From a virus: 39,424 bases of DNA. Positions 38,924 through 39,424 of the stretch are shown in pieces; position 1 is the stretch's first letter, and each line of letters begins with the position of its first letter. A model generated the notes under the pieces. That model was given only the letters and a program-made list of their open reading frames with translations. It did not search any database and was not told the DNA's origin. The DNA lies in IMG/VR virus record IMGVR_UViG_3300042465_001145, positions 1 to 39,424 of that record; one strand, given 5' to 3'. A program made the position numbers and the translations under genes.

Positions 38924-39424
38924 AGTTCAATCTCCGCTCTCCAAGGGATAACCGCATAACCGCCTGCACTTGACACACCAAATGCTATTTCAGCGCCTCC
39001 AGAGGCTGCGTTATAAAACAACGCACTATTGGCGTTGGAATAAGTAGGTGTTCCTACATTCATTGTTGGAGGCGCTCTCATCAATACAGGGAATTGCATC
39101 CAATAATAAAAAGTACCAGTTGCGGTAGTATTATTGCCACGAAAAATTACATTACCAGAAAGTCCTGTACTACCGTTACCTTGATAATACCGCTGACATA
39201 ACTGCAACTCAGTACCATACGGTCTGCGCTCAAACGGTGTAGCAACAGAGCCTACTTCGAGTTGAACGCCTGTGATGTAGAAGGTGGCTCCGTTGGTTCC
39301 AACTACTGATACAGTAGAGGGCGGATGAACAGCGTTTGTTGTCCCCCATGAACCCGCAGTTTGTGTAAATGTTGAGCCTGAACCAAGCCCAAAACGCACA
39401 TTTAATCCAACGCCGTTATTTGTT
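38920..39424 (-). CDS. Tail fibre, copy B (N-terminus beyond window)
   Basis: The C-terminal 167 or so residues of a second version of the fibre at 227-1375; the frame is still open at the right edge. The part from GLGSGSTF to CQRYY is nearly identical to copy A; the distal 90 residues (contains FPVLMRAPPTMNVGTPTYS) differ. Joined in frame with 690-1375 it would give a 363-residue protein. Confidence 0.85.
   Translation of the reverse strand, partial: TNNGVGLNVRFGLGSGSTFTQTAGSWGTTNAVHPPSTVSVVGTNGATFYITGVQLEVGSVATPFERRPYGTELQLCQRYYQGNGSTGLSGNVIFRGNNTTATGTFYYWMQFPVLMRAPPTMNVGTPTYSNANSALFYNAASGGAEIAFGVSSAGGYAVIPWRAEIEL
39326..39424. repeat. 99-bp exact repeat, terminal copy
   Basis: Identical to 690-788 and ending exactly at the window end. 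This is what a de Bruijn assembler leaves when a path merges into an existing one, so the window end is probably a graph junction and not a physical end. Confidence 0.9.

Noticed and set aside
227-39424. Diversity-generating retroelement behind the two fibre tips
   Set aside because: No reverse transcriptase gene and no template repeat with adenine-specific differences; the tips are unrelated and not point-mutated.
1-39424. tRNA genes, CRISPR arrays, insertion sequences, integrase or lysogeny module
   Set aside because: I looked on both strands for cloverleaf, regularly spaced repeats, transposase and integrase motifs and saw none; I cannot run a covariance search.

Overview
This window looks like nearly all of the genome of a lytic, podovirus-type tailed phage of a Gram-negative bacterium. 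Evidence: terminase, portal, scaffold and capsid genes; an adaptor plus a large nozzle/stabilisation protein; several fibre genes; a holin and GH24 lysozyme; and a T7-like replication set (primase-helicase, family A DNA polymerase, ssDNA-binding protein, 5'-3' exonuclease). I see no tape-measure, tube or sheath gene, no integrase or repressor that I recognise, no tRNA and no phage RNA polymerase. An adenosylcobalamin-dependent (class II) ribonucleotide reductase and LamG/SPRY-type fibres suggest an aquatic host, but that is inference.

Layout. On the minus strand, 9625 down to 1 reads small terminase, large terminase, an HExxH protein, portal, two small genes, scaffold, capsid, collagen-like fibre, fibre, small protein. 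The minus-strand genes from 39424 down to 23987 continue the same late programme: fibres, fibre-associated genes, Lys-rich small proteins, adaptor, nozzle, tail collar, candidate ejection proteins, lysis. The two minus blocks therefore form one late operon set broken by the window ends, so the molecule is probably circular or circularly permuted. The plus-strand early/middle block runs 10269-24010: first a leader gene closed by a terminator, then about 4 kb of tiny mostly unknown genes (several zinc-ribbon-like), then replication and nucleotide metabolism. The 9626-10268 gap separates the divergent blocks and holds direct repeats and a late promoter.

Regulation. With no phage polymerase, transcription should use host RNA polymerase, and near-consensus sigma70 promoters are visible on both strands. 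The capsid/scaffold cassette has its own promoter (4984-5012) and terminator (2585-2619). The most unusual signal is a near-perfect palindrome, TAGATA-NN-TATCTA, present eight times and only between 10.2 and 19.0 kb, five times just upstream of genes and three times inside genes. It looks like the site set of an undescribed regulator.

Assembly. The last 99 bases (39326-39424) are identical to 690-788. The two places are the same fibre gene with different distal halves and different copies of a small partner gene. Either the phage carries two fibre modules, or the window is a 38,636-base circle with a variant fibre allele as a 689-base tail.
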